From: Amphirosellinia nigrospora
Taxonomy: Eukaryota; Ascomycota; Sordariomycetes; Xylariales; Xylariaceae
Length of the DNA: 64,000 nucleotides
Assembly (NCBI GenBank): GCA_004123355.1
Contig: SCHM01000004.1
Span: 1 to 64,000, forward strand
Direction of reading: 5' to 3'
Part shown: positions 53,370 through 64,000 of the stretch, one piece after another
Layout of the letters: every line of letters begins with the position of its first letter
How positions within the stretch are numbered: position 1 is the stretch's first letter
The notes under the pieces: generated by a model
Seen by the model: the letters and a program-made list of their open reading frames with translations, nothing else
Told to the model about the DNA's origin: nothing
Databases searched by the model: none
Program-made: the position numbers and the translations under genes

Positions 53370-56300
53370 TATAGCTTATAAAGCCTTTTAATCTTTTAAT
53401 TTTATTTACTATATATATAAAACCTTAGTAATTAGCTGATTTTTTATTTTAAGTATATATAAGTAGCCCGCTATATTATTTTATATTATAAATATACTTA
53501 TAAATATATTAGCTAGAAAGTACTACTTTTAATTAGCTAGATATTTTACCCTAAGTTAATATATAAGCAAATTTATATAGGTTTTACTATATAAATATAG
53601 TTATGCTAATATAACTAAAAGCAACTATAGCTTATTATATATTATTTATTCCGACTAATTAATTCTCTAATTATAGTATATATTTAAATAATCTTTTATA
53701 CTATTTTATATATAAATACGCTCGAGTTTATATAATTTATAAGTATATTAGCCGATTAATACGTTATTTTTTACGCATATTATTATATTAGCATATTTAT
53801 ATATATTATAATATAAATAAACTTATATTACTTTATACAAAAAGAAATTATTGCTTTATATAACAATTTTACTATAGATTAGCTAATAGCCCCCGTTAAA
53901 ATATATATTTAAGTAGTTCGTAATATAATTTATATATAAACGCGTTTATAATTATATAATCCATTAAAGCTTTTATTTATCGCTTTACCGATTAGCCGAT
54001 TTTTTATATATGCTTACGCAAATAGTTCTTTATACTAATAATATAAGCATACGTTTATAGCATTTAATAAACAAGTTTTTACCAATCTTTAACCTTTTTA
54101 TTAACTTACCGATCTATAAATTTTTATCCGTTTTTTTATTTATTATATTTATTATTATTTAAAGTACTATAATAAAATTTAATATTATAGTTATTACTAG
54201 ATTTATATATATAGTAGTAGCGAAAGCTAAAACGTAATTTTACAATAAAAAGTATTAAACAAGTATAAACTTCTAAAAAAAAAACCCGGGCTTAGCTATA
54301 CAAATTATTAATAAAAACCGCTATAGTTAAAGCAATAAATAAATAGATATATTGCGTAAAAACAATATTATTAATATCTTAATATTCGGACCTTTTTAAT
54401 ATTTATTTTAATATATTAAATAAATTAATATTTTTTAAGAAACTTTATAACTAACTTATAATAAATAAAAAACTACTATAATAAATCGAAGTTAAATTTT
54501 TGCTATAATTATAGTTTAAAAAAATTCAGTTATTTTAATTATTTATTATTTACTAGAAAATTATACTTTATCGATAAAATAATTATTTAATATAGCTTTT
54601 ATTCTTATTATATTTACTTTATATATATTTATTTATAATATTAGCTTTAAATAAAAGTTATTTATTTAAATAATTAAATATTTAAAAAAATAATATAAGT
54701 TTACGAAAGGTTTATAAAACATATAAAAATTATATAAAATATTATAAATTCTTATTAAAAAATACTAGCTAATTATTTTATATTAAGCTTAACCTTTACT
54801 TTTTAACCCCGATTTTTTTAGCTATTTTAAGCGCAAAAAAAGCATATTAGCTTTAGCTTTTTTTTTTAAAAAAAATAACGATTAGCTAAAAAATACTAGT
54901 ATTAATTAATATTTGCCTAAAAATACGTTAAATTAATCGTAAGCTACTATACTAAGTTTTTTTTTTTTTTTATTTTTAACCTTAACTTTTTATTTTATTT
55001 ACTTATTTATTTTCCTACTTTTTTATTTCTTTACTTTTTTTTACTTTTTTTTTATTATAATATAATATTTTTTTATATATAAATTTTATTTAACTTAATT
55101 TTATAATATATAATTTAAACTTAGTTTATAAATTAAAATAATATAACATTTTATTAAAAAAAACGTTAAAACTTATCCTTATTTTTATTGTATTAGCGCT
55201 TATATTTACTTTTATTACGTTAAATCTTATAAGGCTACTATTTCGCAAACGTTTTTACAAAAATTTAATTAACGTTTAATTAGCTATAACGTTTTTTTAA
55301 GTCCTATATTTATAAATAAATTCTACTATATTAAGTTTTTTTTAATGCGCTATTATTAATATTATTAAACTAGCACAAAAACTTGTTTTCGGAAAACTAA
55401 AAACAATTAAAACTTTATTTTTTTAAAATAAAAGCTTATTTGCTTATAAGCTTTTATTTGTTACAAAACATAAAAAGTAGCTTTATATATTAAAGTTTTA
55501 TATATTTTATTTTTATTAATATCGGCGTAAAATTACGCGAATTTAATAAATAGTTAGAAGTTTTTAATAACTAAATATATTATATATTGCTAAATTGCTT
55601 AAATTTATACTAGTTAAAAATTAATTAGTTAATAAATTAAATCTTATATTTAGCTTAATATAAATAGATTTATTTAAAAATACAAACGTTAATACCTAGT
55701 GTTTTTTATATATTTGCTTTATAAATAGTAATAATATACGCTAGAATTATATTATTATTTTATAATTAAATTACGATTTTAAGCTAAAAAGCAAAATTAA
55801 AAAGTTAAATATTATAACGAATAATTAATTTTTACTTTAAGTAAAAAAAATTTACCGCAATATTAAGATTTTTAAAACGATTTTTAACCCGGGTAAAATT
55901 AAAAAAGTTTTCCAGTAAACATAAGTTGCTATTTTTAATTTAAAATATAATTATAAACTTTATATTTTAAATAATAGCGCTATTATAAAATATACTAATC
56001 TTACTAGTAAATATAATACTTAATAATAGCTTTTTTATATTAATTACTAATAAATAATTAGAATTAGTTTTAATTTTTATAAAAACTACTAATATTATAA
56101 CTACGTAATTTTTTTAAATATTATTTCTTTCGAAATAAAAAACTAATGCTTAGTTTAAGCTTTTATAATTTTTTTAAGCGTATTTTTATCGCTAAACTAA
56201 AAAAAAATAATATATAATTAAAATTATTTATAATTTAACCTATTATTATATATAACAAAAAAATACTATTATTATATAAGCATTTTTAATAAATATTAAC

Positions 56301-58580
56301 CCTAAGAATTTTATATTTTTTAATATTATTTATAAAGCTAAAGTAATAAATCATATTATTAGTATAATAACTAAAGCTAATAAACTAGCTTTAAAAAACG
56401 AAAATTAATAATTAATAATATTTTAAAACAAAAAATAGTTTATCGGTTATAGTTTTTTTATAACGTTAAAACTATTTAATAAACTTTTAAAATAGCTAGA
56501 AAATAAAAAAGCTTTTTTTTTTTTATAAAATTAATAGCTAGCCTAACGTTTTCGATAAGTTTAAAAAACGCTTTAAAATAAATTTACTTAAAAAATATAT
56601 TTTAGTTTAGCTTAACAATATATTTGCTAAAAGTTTTTTTTTAATTAAAGTAAAAGTTTATATTCGCTTAAAAAAAATTAAATAATAATTAGTAAATCTA
56701 TTTAAAATCTTGTTTAATATAAAATATAAATAATTTTTTTGTTTTAAATATAAATATAAATTTTATACTTAAAACCTTTTAATAGCTATTTATTATAATA
56801 TTTATTAATTTTTTATTTAAATAAAATAAAAAGTTTTTTTATTAATTTTTAAAATATATAAAATAGCTATAAAAAACTTAAAATTTTTAAACGAATAAAA
56901 TTTACTTAATAATTAATTTTAAAATATTATTTTTAAAATTAAATTTATATATTATATTAAAAAACTTATATTATAAATAATTAATCTTTTTAATATTAAT
57001 ATAAAAGTTTTAGCTATTATATTTTTTTAACTTTTACAGCTTAATAATTTTATAATATATGCTTTTATAAACAAACGTTTTTAATAAAATAATAAAATAT
57101 TTATTACGCTTATTAAATAAAAAAGCTTTTTAATAAATAGTTTATTTTAAGCATTATTTATTATAAATATTATAGTTATAAAATATATAATCTTTTTATA
57201 GCTTTTTATAATTTTAAGCGTTTAATAATAAATATCCGGGATATCTAAAATTAAATTAATAAAAAACGTACGTATATTTTATTTTTAAAAAAAACTTATA
57301 GCTTAAAATAATAAAAAAATTTCTATAAATAATAATAATTAATTAAAATATTTAAAGCGCTTAAAAATACTTCGTAACTTTATACTAAATAAAATATAAA
57401 AACTTATAAATAGTTTTATTTATTATTTTTTTTTTATTTAGCATTTTTAAGGCCTAAAATCTTTTGTTCTAAAAAAATTAAATCTAAAAACTTTAAAAGC
57501 TTTTATAAAATTATATAAAAAAACCAGAAAATATAATAGCTAATTTTAACTATTTAATATATTTAAACATAATAAAAAAATAATAAAGTCCTTTTAAAAT
57601 ATATATTAATAAAATAGCAAAGTTTATTTAAAAAATAATTAACTAAACATTTAAAAAATTATTAAACGTTTTATAATAATACTTTATTTTTAAAAAATAT
57701 TAAACTTATTTTAAAAAGTTTATTAATAAAATTATCGCTAGCTAAAAAACGCGCTTTTTTAATATATATAACTTAAAAACATACTAAATATATTTTTAAT
57801 AAAAACGCTTTATTCGTTATAAAGCCTAAAAGCTAAAATAGCTCTACTAAGCCTATATAATTTACTGTTTAAAAACTATCGCTTTAATTAGTTAAAATTA
57901 CAAAATTAAAAAACTTAAAAAAATATTAAATAATAAAAAAAACAAAAAGCATAAAATCCTAGCAATTTAACTTTTTAAAATTAAAAAAAATCCTTATAAT
58001 ATAAAAATTAAAGTTGCTTTTTTTATTAAAAGTTATTATATTACCACCGCTATTCGATTTATTAAAAATATTACTATAAATATTAATTTATAAGTACTTT
58101 TTTAAATATTTTACCTTATAAGCTTTTAAATACGTAAAAATTACTTTTTTAGCTTACCTTTTAGCTTATTTTAAGTTTTTAAAATATTATATACTTTTAA
58201 TACACTTAAACATAATAATTAAAATATTTATAGCTAACTTAAAAATACAAAAAAATTAGTTTTAAATTATAAATAATAAAGACTTAAATATATTTATAAA
58301 TAAATATTTTAGTTCTTTTAACAAAACTAGTAAATAAATTTTTTTTTTATATTAAAAGCTTATAAACTTTTATTAATAATTATAATTTAATAGCAATAAA
58401 TATTTATAAATATTTAAAAAAAAAAATAAAAATACTATAAAATTATAAAAATAATTTTAAAATAAAATAAATAAACTATTTTAAGCGATAAAAGTATTAA
58501 TAGTTTAAAATGCTTTTTAGCTAGTAATAATAGCTTAAAAACAATTATGTTTATACAAGTTATTAATTTTAACGATAATA
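53370..58580. other. Mutated repeat debris
   Basis: 5.2 kb with no recognised gene, RNA or domain. Pyrimidine-rich at 54955-55060, otherwise TA-rich. Nothing links it convincingly to another part of the window. Confidence 0.55.
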
Positions 58581-58692
58581 ATATGCGCGGGCAAAAAGTA
58601 TACGCGTACGCGCACATACTCGCCCTAGCGGGCGCGCACCAGCCACCGCGTGGCTGGCGCTTGGTCTGTGCGTGTGGCTTCGCCACACATAT
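58581..58692. other. GC-rich triple-hairpin island
   Basis: 70 of 110 bases (58581-58690) are G or C, against roughly 12-20% nearby. It holds three successive perfect stems. CGCCC/GGGCG spans 58621-58634 with loop TAGC. CCAGCCAC/GTGGCTGG spans 58639-58657 with loop CGC, and two more pairs form beyond one mismatch. GTGTGGC/GCCACAC spans 58672-58688 with loop TTC. An 8-bp palindrome TACGCGTA lies at 58601. The outer ends ATATGCGCGG and CCACACATAT form a 10-bp inverted repeat with two transitions. CpA and TpG are abundant, so the island has not been RIPed. It resembles GC clusters or double-hairpin elements known from fungal mitochondrial DNA, but its context is nuclear repeat DNA. Function unknown. 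Confidence 0.88.
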
Positions 58693-58699
58693 ATACACA

Positions 58700-59056
58700 A
58701 ATATTATTTAAACCTATAAAATTTATATAGATCTAAAAACTTTGTTTTTATTTTTTTTTAATATATAAATTCTACTTATATTTTACTATATTAAATAGTG
58801 CTTTTACTATTCTATTATATAAACTATATTAAACTATTATTATTATTATTTATTATTATTAATTAGCTTTTTTTAATAATTATTATTATTTTAATAATAT
58901 AAATCCGTTAATAAAATTATTAATAGATTATTTAATTCGCTATTTAACTATTGCTAAAAACGTTATTATTTTAAAAAATAACATTTTTAAGCAAGTATTA
59001 GCAAGCATTTTTAATATACTTTTACTTTTTTTACCTTTTTTATTAAAGCTAAATAC
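58700..59056. other. AT-rich spacer
   Basis: No feature except TTATTATTA-type microsatellite stretches around 58838-58862. Confidence 0.6.
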
Positions 59057-59434
59057 TTTTATAGTTATACGTAAATAGCGTATTCGAAGCCCGAAATTAA
59101 GGTTATTATTAAAGTGCAAACTTTAATTAACTTGCGGTAATACGCTTAATTAAAATAATAAAGCGTATATTTTAGTATAAACTTTTATAATTATACATAA
59201 GTAATATGTTCGAAGTTTAAAATTAAGGTTATTATCAGGGTATAAATTTCGGTTAGTTTGCAATAATGCGCTTAACTAAAGTAATAAAGCGTATACTTTA
59301 GTATAAACTCTTATAATTATACGCAGATAATATGTTCGAAGTCCGAAATTAAAGTTATTATTAAGGTATAAACTTTAGTTAGCTTGCGGTAATACGCTTA
59401 ACTAAAATAATAAAGCGTATATTTTAATATAAAC
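59057..59434. repeat. Three tandem 126-bp units
   Basis: Units 59057-59182, 59183-59308 and 59309-59434 are exactly 126 bp each, with no gaps. Pairwise I count 28 differences (1 vs 2), 17 (1 vs 3) and 21 (2 vs 3), every one a transition. Conserved words include TTCGAAG and AATAAAGCGTATA, and a TATACTTTAGTATA inverted motif is best kept in unit 2. No open frame crosses the units. It is a RIP-mutated minisatellite or tandem internal repeat of a mobile element. Confidence 0.93.
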
Positions 59435-59699
59435 TTATAAAGCGTTAATAAGCTTAATAATATACTTTTATATTTTATTTTATAATATAAAGCAAACGTA
59501 CTAAATATTATAAAACAAATATAACAAATAACCTTGCTAGCTTATCTAAATATAGCGTATATTTAATTTTTAATCTTTTTTAATTCTTATTATTTATAGT
59601 TTATATTTACCTCGTTTATTATATTAAAAAGCTTATATTTAATATTATACTAGAAAATAAAAAAGTTTATAGTTTAAAAAAATAAAATTTATACTAAAA

Positions 59700-62300
59700 C
59701 AAAAATCTATACTATAAATAAAAGCAGAACAATTTATATTATATTAATAATAGTCTAGTTAAAACTTTTAATATTACCTACAAAATTAAAAAAAAAAATC
59801 AAATAATAAATTAATTAATTAAAAAAACCTAAACATATAATAAAGCTTTATAATAAATATATATTAATATAATTAAACAAAACAAAAATATTAACAACTT
59901 TATTAAACTTATATAAAGCTAAAATATAACAACAAATATAACGCTATAATACTTAATAACTTATATAAAAATATATAACGCTTTATATAAAATAAAAAAT
60001 ACTTCGATAAAATTAAACAATCTAACCAATAAGTAATTAAACAATTTAGCTAATAAATAGCCGGACAATTTAGCTAATAAGCATCCCGAAAAAACAAAAG
60101 CAAAAGTCCTTAAATATACGTCGAAAAAAAATATATAAAAAAAACGCTATTATAAATAACAACAAAAAAAACAATACCGATAGTTATACTTACTTATTAT
60201 AATATATTTACTTATATAAAAAATCAAACAACTAAAAAATAAACCTTTTAAATCTTAGTTTAAACTTAAACTTTAACTTAAATAATTTATTAAACAAAAA
60301 AACATTTTATTTTAAATAAAAAACGCAAAAAATAATATTAACTTTATAGCTTTAATAATACTAGCAAATATAAATAAGCTTAAACGTAAATAATTAATAC
60401 TTTCAACCTTTTATATAACAACTTAAATAACTTAAAAATAATTATAAAAAAAAAAATATTATATTTATTAATATTTAGCTTTCAAAAATCGCATAAAGTT
60501 ATTTTTTAAAAATTTTAAAATAAAATTTACTAATAAATAATAAATCTTTTTATTATTCTAAACCTTACTAACAAATCCTATAGTTCTTTAATAAAACAAC
60601 GAAATTATAGCAATCGAAAAAACGAAATAACAAAAAAAAAAATAAATAAAGTCCTATAAAAACTAAAAAAAAAATTCTTTTTAAACTTTAACATTATAAC
60701 CAAACAATTTAAAAAAAACGAACTTATTATATATAACATTTATCGAAACAAATATATTTTTCCTTAATATATAAAAAAACTATAATATACCTAGATTATA
60801 AAACTTATAAGCAATAATAACTTAAATTAGCGAAAAATAATATTATAAATATATAATAATATATAACTAAAGTTAAAACAATTCTTTAAACTTTTTTAAA
60901 ACAACTAAAAATTTAATAAATATATATAATAAATCAACAAAAATTAAAGCAATATATAAAACCTAGCTTAAAAAATTATCGGTTATAAAAATAAAAGCTT
61001 ATATTTATTTAATAACTTCGTTAAATTTTTATCCTTATAAAATCGTTCGTTCTACGGATATAAATAAAATATTAACAACAAACATAACTATATATATAAT
61101 AAATTATACAACTAATTACGCGATTAATTTTTTAACAAATATTAACCACGCTGTAGTAGTTTTAATAAAGATTTATAATATAATAATTATAAATAAAATA
61201 AAAATAATTTATATTAAAACGAACAATATTATTAAAATTACCGCTTAAACTATTATTAAAAAATAGTAGTAATAAATATAATTTAAACCGATTAAAAAAA
61301 ATGTATAACCGCGACCGAAATAATAATAAACGCAAAAATAGCCGCAACTAAAAACAACAACTATAAAACAATAACCGCAACAAGCGCAACAAACAGGACA
61401 ATAGCCATAAACGTAACAATTAAGATAAACAATATAACAATCGTAATAACTATAATAAAAAAAGTAATAAATCACGCGTATACTAAATAATAATAATAAA
61501 TAATTAATTAATTATTATATATTTAAAAATAAAAATAAAAACGCAACTAATATTATATATTAGCTAAACTAAGACTTTATTTACTATAAATATTATATTA
61601 AATTCTAAACATAAAAAAAAAAATCGAGCACTTTTATAAATACTATCTAAAACTAACATTAAAAAAAATTAGCACTCCGTCCCTATTAAACCCTAAAAAA
61701 CAAACTTATAGTTATTATAACGAACTTTTCCTTTCTTGTAATTAATTATTTAGTTATTTTAAACATTGCTAAAAAGCATAAAAAAGGATAATACGCCAAC
61801 TTAATACCACATTTAATCGAAAAAATAAAAAAATACCTAAAAAGCTTAGCTAATAAAAAACTTAAGCTAAACAAACAAGCGTAAACTAAAACTAAACAAA
61901 TATTAAACAATAAAATCGAAATAAAAAAATACTAATATATAATATAAAAAAAAACTTTATATATTTTAAATATACTTATTTTTGGTTTAAAACTAAAAGC
62001 TTATATAAAACAAAAGTATAAAAATATATAGCGACCTAAAAATAAGCATAACTTATATCGGTTATAAATTCTTTAATATATTAAAATATATAACCGAACA
62101 AAAAAAAGCACTACTAAAAACTTAAAACTAAGAAAAATTAAACTAAAAAATAAACATATTTTATATTTTATTTTAAAAGTATAAATATTAAAATAAAGCC
62201 GCAATATAAAAATTCTATTATTAAAGTTAAGTTATAAAAAACTTATAGCGAATATATTAATTAATAATAATTTTTTTTTCTTATAAAAAGCAAATATATA
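59700..62300 (+). other. G-poor, A/C-rich block with degraded coding-like stretches
   Basis: In 59881-60000 the plus strand has 13 C but only 3 G, so G was lost while C survived. Two plus-strand stretches read for 40-70 codons with few stops. 61271-61485 is rich in Asn, Lys, Arg and Gln, with three TAA codons that could derive from CAA. 61755-61940 gives a Lys/Leu-rich stretch. Because A/C-rich DNA always yields such residues, this supports an old gene or Gag-like region only weakly. No domain is recognised, and the minus-strand open frames at 61162-61475 look antisense to it. Confidence 0.35.
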
Positions 62301-63590
62301 CTATATATTAAATATTATATTATTTTCCGAATTAAAAACTTTATAATAAACTTTAACGTAGTTATAAAAATATTCGAATATATAAAAAAAATAAACAAAA
62401 ATAAAATATATTTAAATAGTAGAAAATTAGCTTATATAACCGTAAACTATAAGCATTATTTATTAATTAAAACTTTTGCTTTTTTGTAAATAAAATAAGC
62501 TTAGCTACTATAAATATTTTAATTAACGTAAAAACCTTATAAGTAGTATTTATAAAAAATATTTCTAAAAACTAATTAAAATTAATAAAAAATAAAAATC
62601 GAACAAATATAAAAAAACAAGTATATTAATTATATATAATTTTATTAAAAAAGCGCTAAAAGCTTTTATATTTGCTATAGCTATTATTATAAATATAACT
62701 AATAATTTAATATAAAAATTCTACTAAATAATATTATTTTATAAAGAAATAGCTTAACTATTTTAACCTCCGATAAAAAAAAATACTAACGTTTTAATAA
62801 TCTAAATGCTAAAATTAAAATAACGCTTATAATTATAATAATAGTAGCAAAATATATCTTATTTAAAAGTATATTAATTATTAACGAACTAGTTAATATT
62901 GTATTTATATAACTGGATTTATTTAGATTATTTATATTTTTTTTAATATAGTAAAAAAATATAATTAACGAAGCTAATAATATTTATAATATTAACCTAG
63001 GCTTAGTATTAATATTTAAATTTTACGCTTAAAATTATTTAAAGTAATATTTTATATTTTAGCATTAAATAATTAACGAACTTATTTAAAATAATAATAA
63101 AAAAAAATATATATATTTTACGTAAAATAAATATTTTTGCTAAAAGTTTTTAAAAAATCGTAAAATTTTTTAATATTTAGAAAATAAAAGCATAACGATA
63201 TCCTGCTAAACAAATAGCTAAAAATATTTCTAGTAAAAAGTTAATAAATTAAAAGCGCTAAAATAAACAGCTAATCTTATTTATTTAGCTGTAAATATAA
63301 CGTTTTAAATAAATATTTCGATAATTTATATAAAAAAAAAAAAATAAAATAAATAAACAAACTTATTTATTTATATATTTTTTATTATTATATAAAATCC
63401 GTTTTTAATAAAGATAACTTATATAAATAAAAAAAACGTATCGTTATTAATTTATATAGCTTAAACCGAATAATATATTAATAATTATTTATTATTTTTG
63501 CAAGCAAAAATAATCTCGTTATTATAAACAAAAGTTTTATTATAGTTGTCGATATAATATTTTTTTTTATTAATTTTTATATATTTAAAC
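62300..63590. other. Mutated repeat debris
   Basis: No recognisable feature. TA-rich, frequent TAAAA words, isolated CpG. Confidence 0.55.
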
Positions 63591-64000
63591 TATAGGGATA
63601 AGTTGTATAGTAATAAGTCCTAAGGTATTAAAAGTATATAATATAGAAATAATAGGATTTTAGAAATATATATATTATACTATATAAAAGTTTATGGATG
63701 AAATATTTAAAGTATTTAAACATTTTTATAGATATTTTATTATAATATTATTATAATTTATTCGGATATAGCTAAAAATTATATAAAAATATTACGTATA
63801 ATATTTAGTTTTTCGAAAAAAAAAAACTCGTAATATTTTTTGCGAAAATTATTTATCGGATATTTTTTTAATTAAACTTTTGTCGGATTTAAAGTTAACG
63901 GCGCTTAAACTTACTAATATTAATAGCTGACGTTGCTACATTTTATAACTTTGCTTTTTTTAAATAATTAAAGTTTTTTAAACAATATATATATATAAAT
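63590..64000. other. Compositionally distinct right edge
   Basis: From about 63590 GG doublets and G-bearing words return (TAGGGATAAG, CCTAAGG, TTATGGATGAAA), and CGGAT recurs three times (63760, 63857, 63883). This may be the start of a less-mutated element or unique DNA continuing beyond the window. No coding frame or RNA is seen. Confidence 0.45.

Larger units (their letters stand above)
1..64000. other. Gene-free AT-rich block shaped by RIP
   Basis: The whole window behaves as RIP-mutated repeat DNA. In 14041-14100 only 7 of 60 bases are G or C, while the milder Ty3 element has 18 of 60 at 4501-4560. CpA and TpG are nearly gone outside a few patches (5 in total in 14041-14400), whereas CpG survives at about 9 in the same stretch. 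That is the expected outcome of a CpA-preferring cytosine mutator such as RIP in Pezizomycotina. No intact coding gene, tRNA or rRNA was recognised on either strand. The RIP assignment is inferred from these signs and from the transition-only repeat comparisons listed separately. Confidence 0.9.

Noticed and set aside
58435-58698. 87-codon minus-strand open frame starting in the hairpin island
   Set aside because: Its first 38 codons are translated palindromic island and the remainder is saturated AT debris. There is no plausible protein; the open frame is an accident of the GC-rich insert lacking stops.
61162-61475. Two overlapping minus-strand open frames (61162-61347 and 61245-61475)
   Set aside because: Tyr/Cys/Phe- and Leu/Phe-rich low-complexity readings antisense to an A/C-rich block; two overlapping registers being open argues for composition, not coding.
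1-64000. Mitochondrial DNA (AT-rich with GC-rich hairpin clusters)
   Set aside because: No mitochondrial protein, rRNA or tRNA gene is recognisable, a nuclear-type LTR retrotransposon is present, and repeat divergence is transition-only with CpA loss, which is a nuclear RIP signature.

Overview
The window looks like a gene-free, extremely AT-rich block from the nuclear genome of a filamentous ascomycete that carries out repeat-induced point mutation (RIP, C-to-T change in duplicated DNA with a CpA preference). The evidence is internal. CpA and TpG are almost exhausted over most of the window: 14041-14400 holds 2 CpA and 3 TpG in 360 bases. Independent repeat pairs differ by transitions only. 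Recognisable reading frames are broken mainly by TAA and TAG. Species cannot be named from this. I found no intact protein gene, tRNA or rRNA. The few open frames longer than 60 codons look like chance or antisense frames in mutated DNA.

Layout. 1 to about 3340 is a RIP-ruined repeat (called R1) on the minus strand. Its second copy lies in the opposite orientation at about 20660-23720. 3520-9265 is one complete Ty3/gypsy LTR retrotransposon on the minus strand, with 209-bp LTRs, a possible TAATAA target duplication, a polypurine tract, and still-readable protease, reverse transcriptase, RNase H and integrase segments in Ty3 order. It is clearly less mutated than its surroundings. From 9272 to about 58570 almost everything is heavily mutated repeat debris. 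Within it I can trace a five-copy LTR-like family (R3, about 290 bp, at 24.4, 41.4, 46.9, 52.6 and 53.1 kb), a second dispersed repeat (R2, at 12.1, 14.0-14.5 and 47.9-48.5 kb), an 80-bp segment shared by 3344-3423 and 53006-53085, several short tandem repeats and homopolymer runs, and a CpG-dense patch at 16.6 kb.

The right end holds the two most unusual structures. At 58581-58692 a 112-bp GC-rich island (about 64% GC in a background of roughly 12-20%) contains three consecutive perfect-stem hairpins and imperfect terminal inverted repeats, and its RIP target dinucleotides are untouched. At 59057-59434 three tandem 126-bp units are exactly equal in length and differ from each other only by transitions. 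From 59.7 to 62.3 kb the plus strand is G-poor and A/C-rich, which implies strongly strand-biased mutation.

Nothing here works together as a pathway. The window records successive transposon insertions and their inactivation: older, nearly saturated repeats; a later Ty3 element with milder RIP; and a GC-rich palindromic island that escaped. It could be an AT-rich isochore or a regional centromere; sequence alone does not decide.
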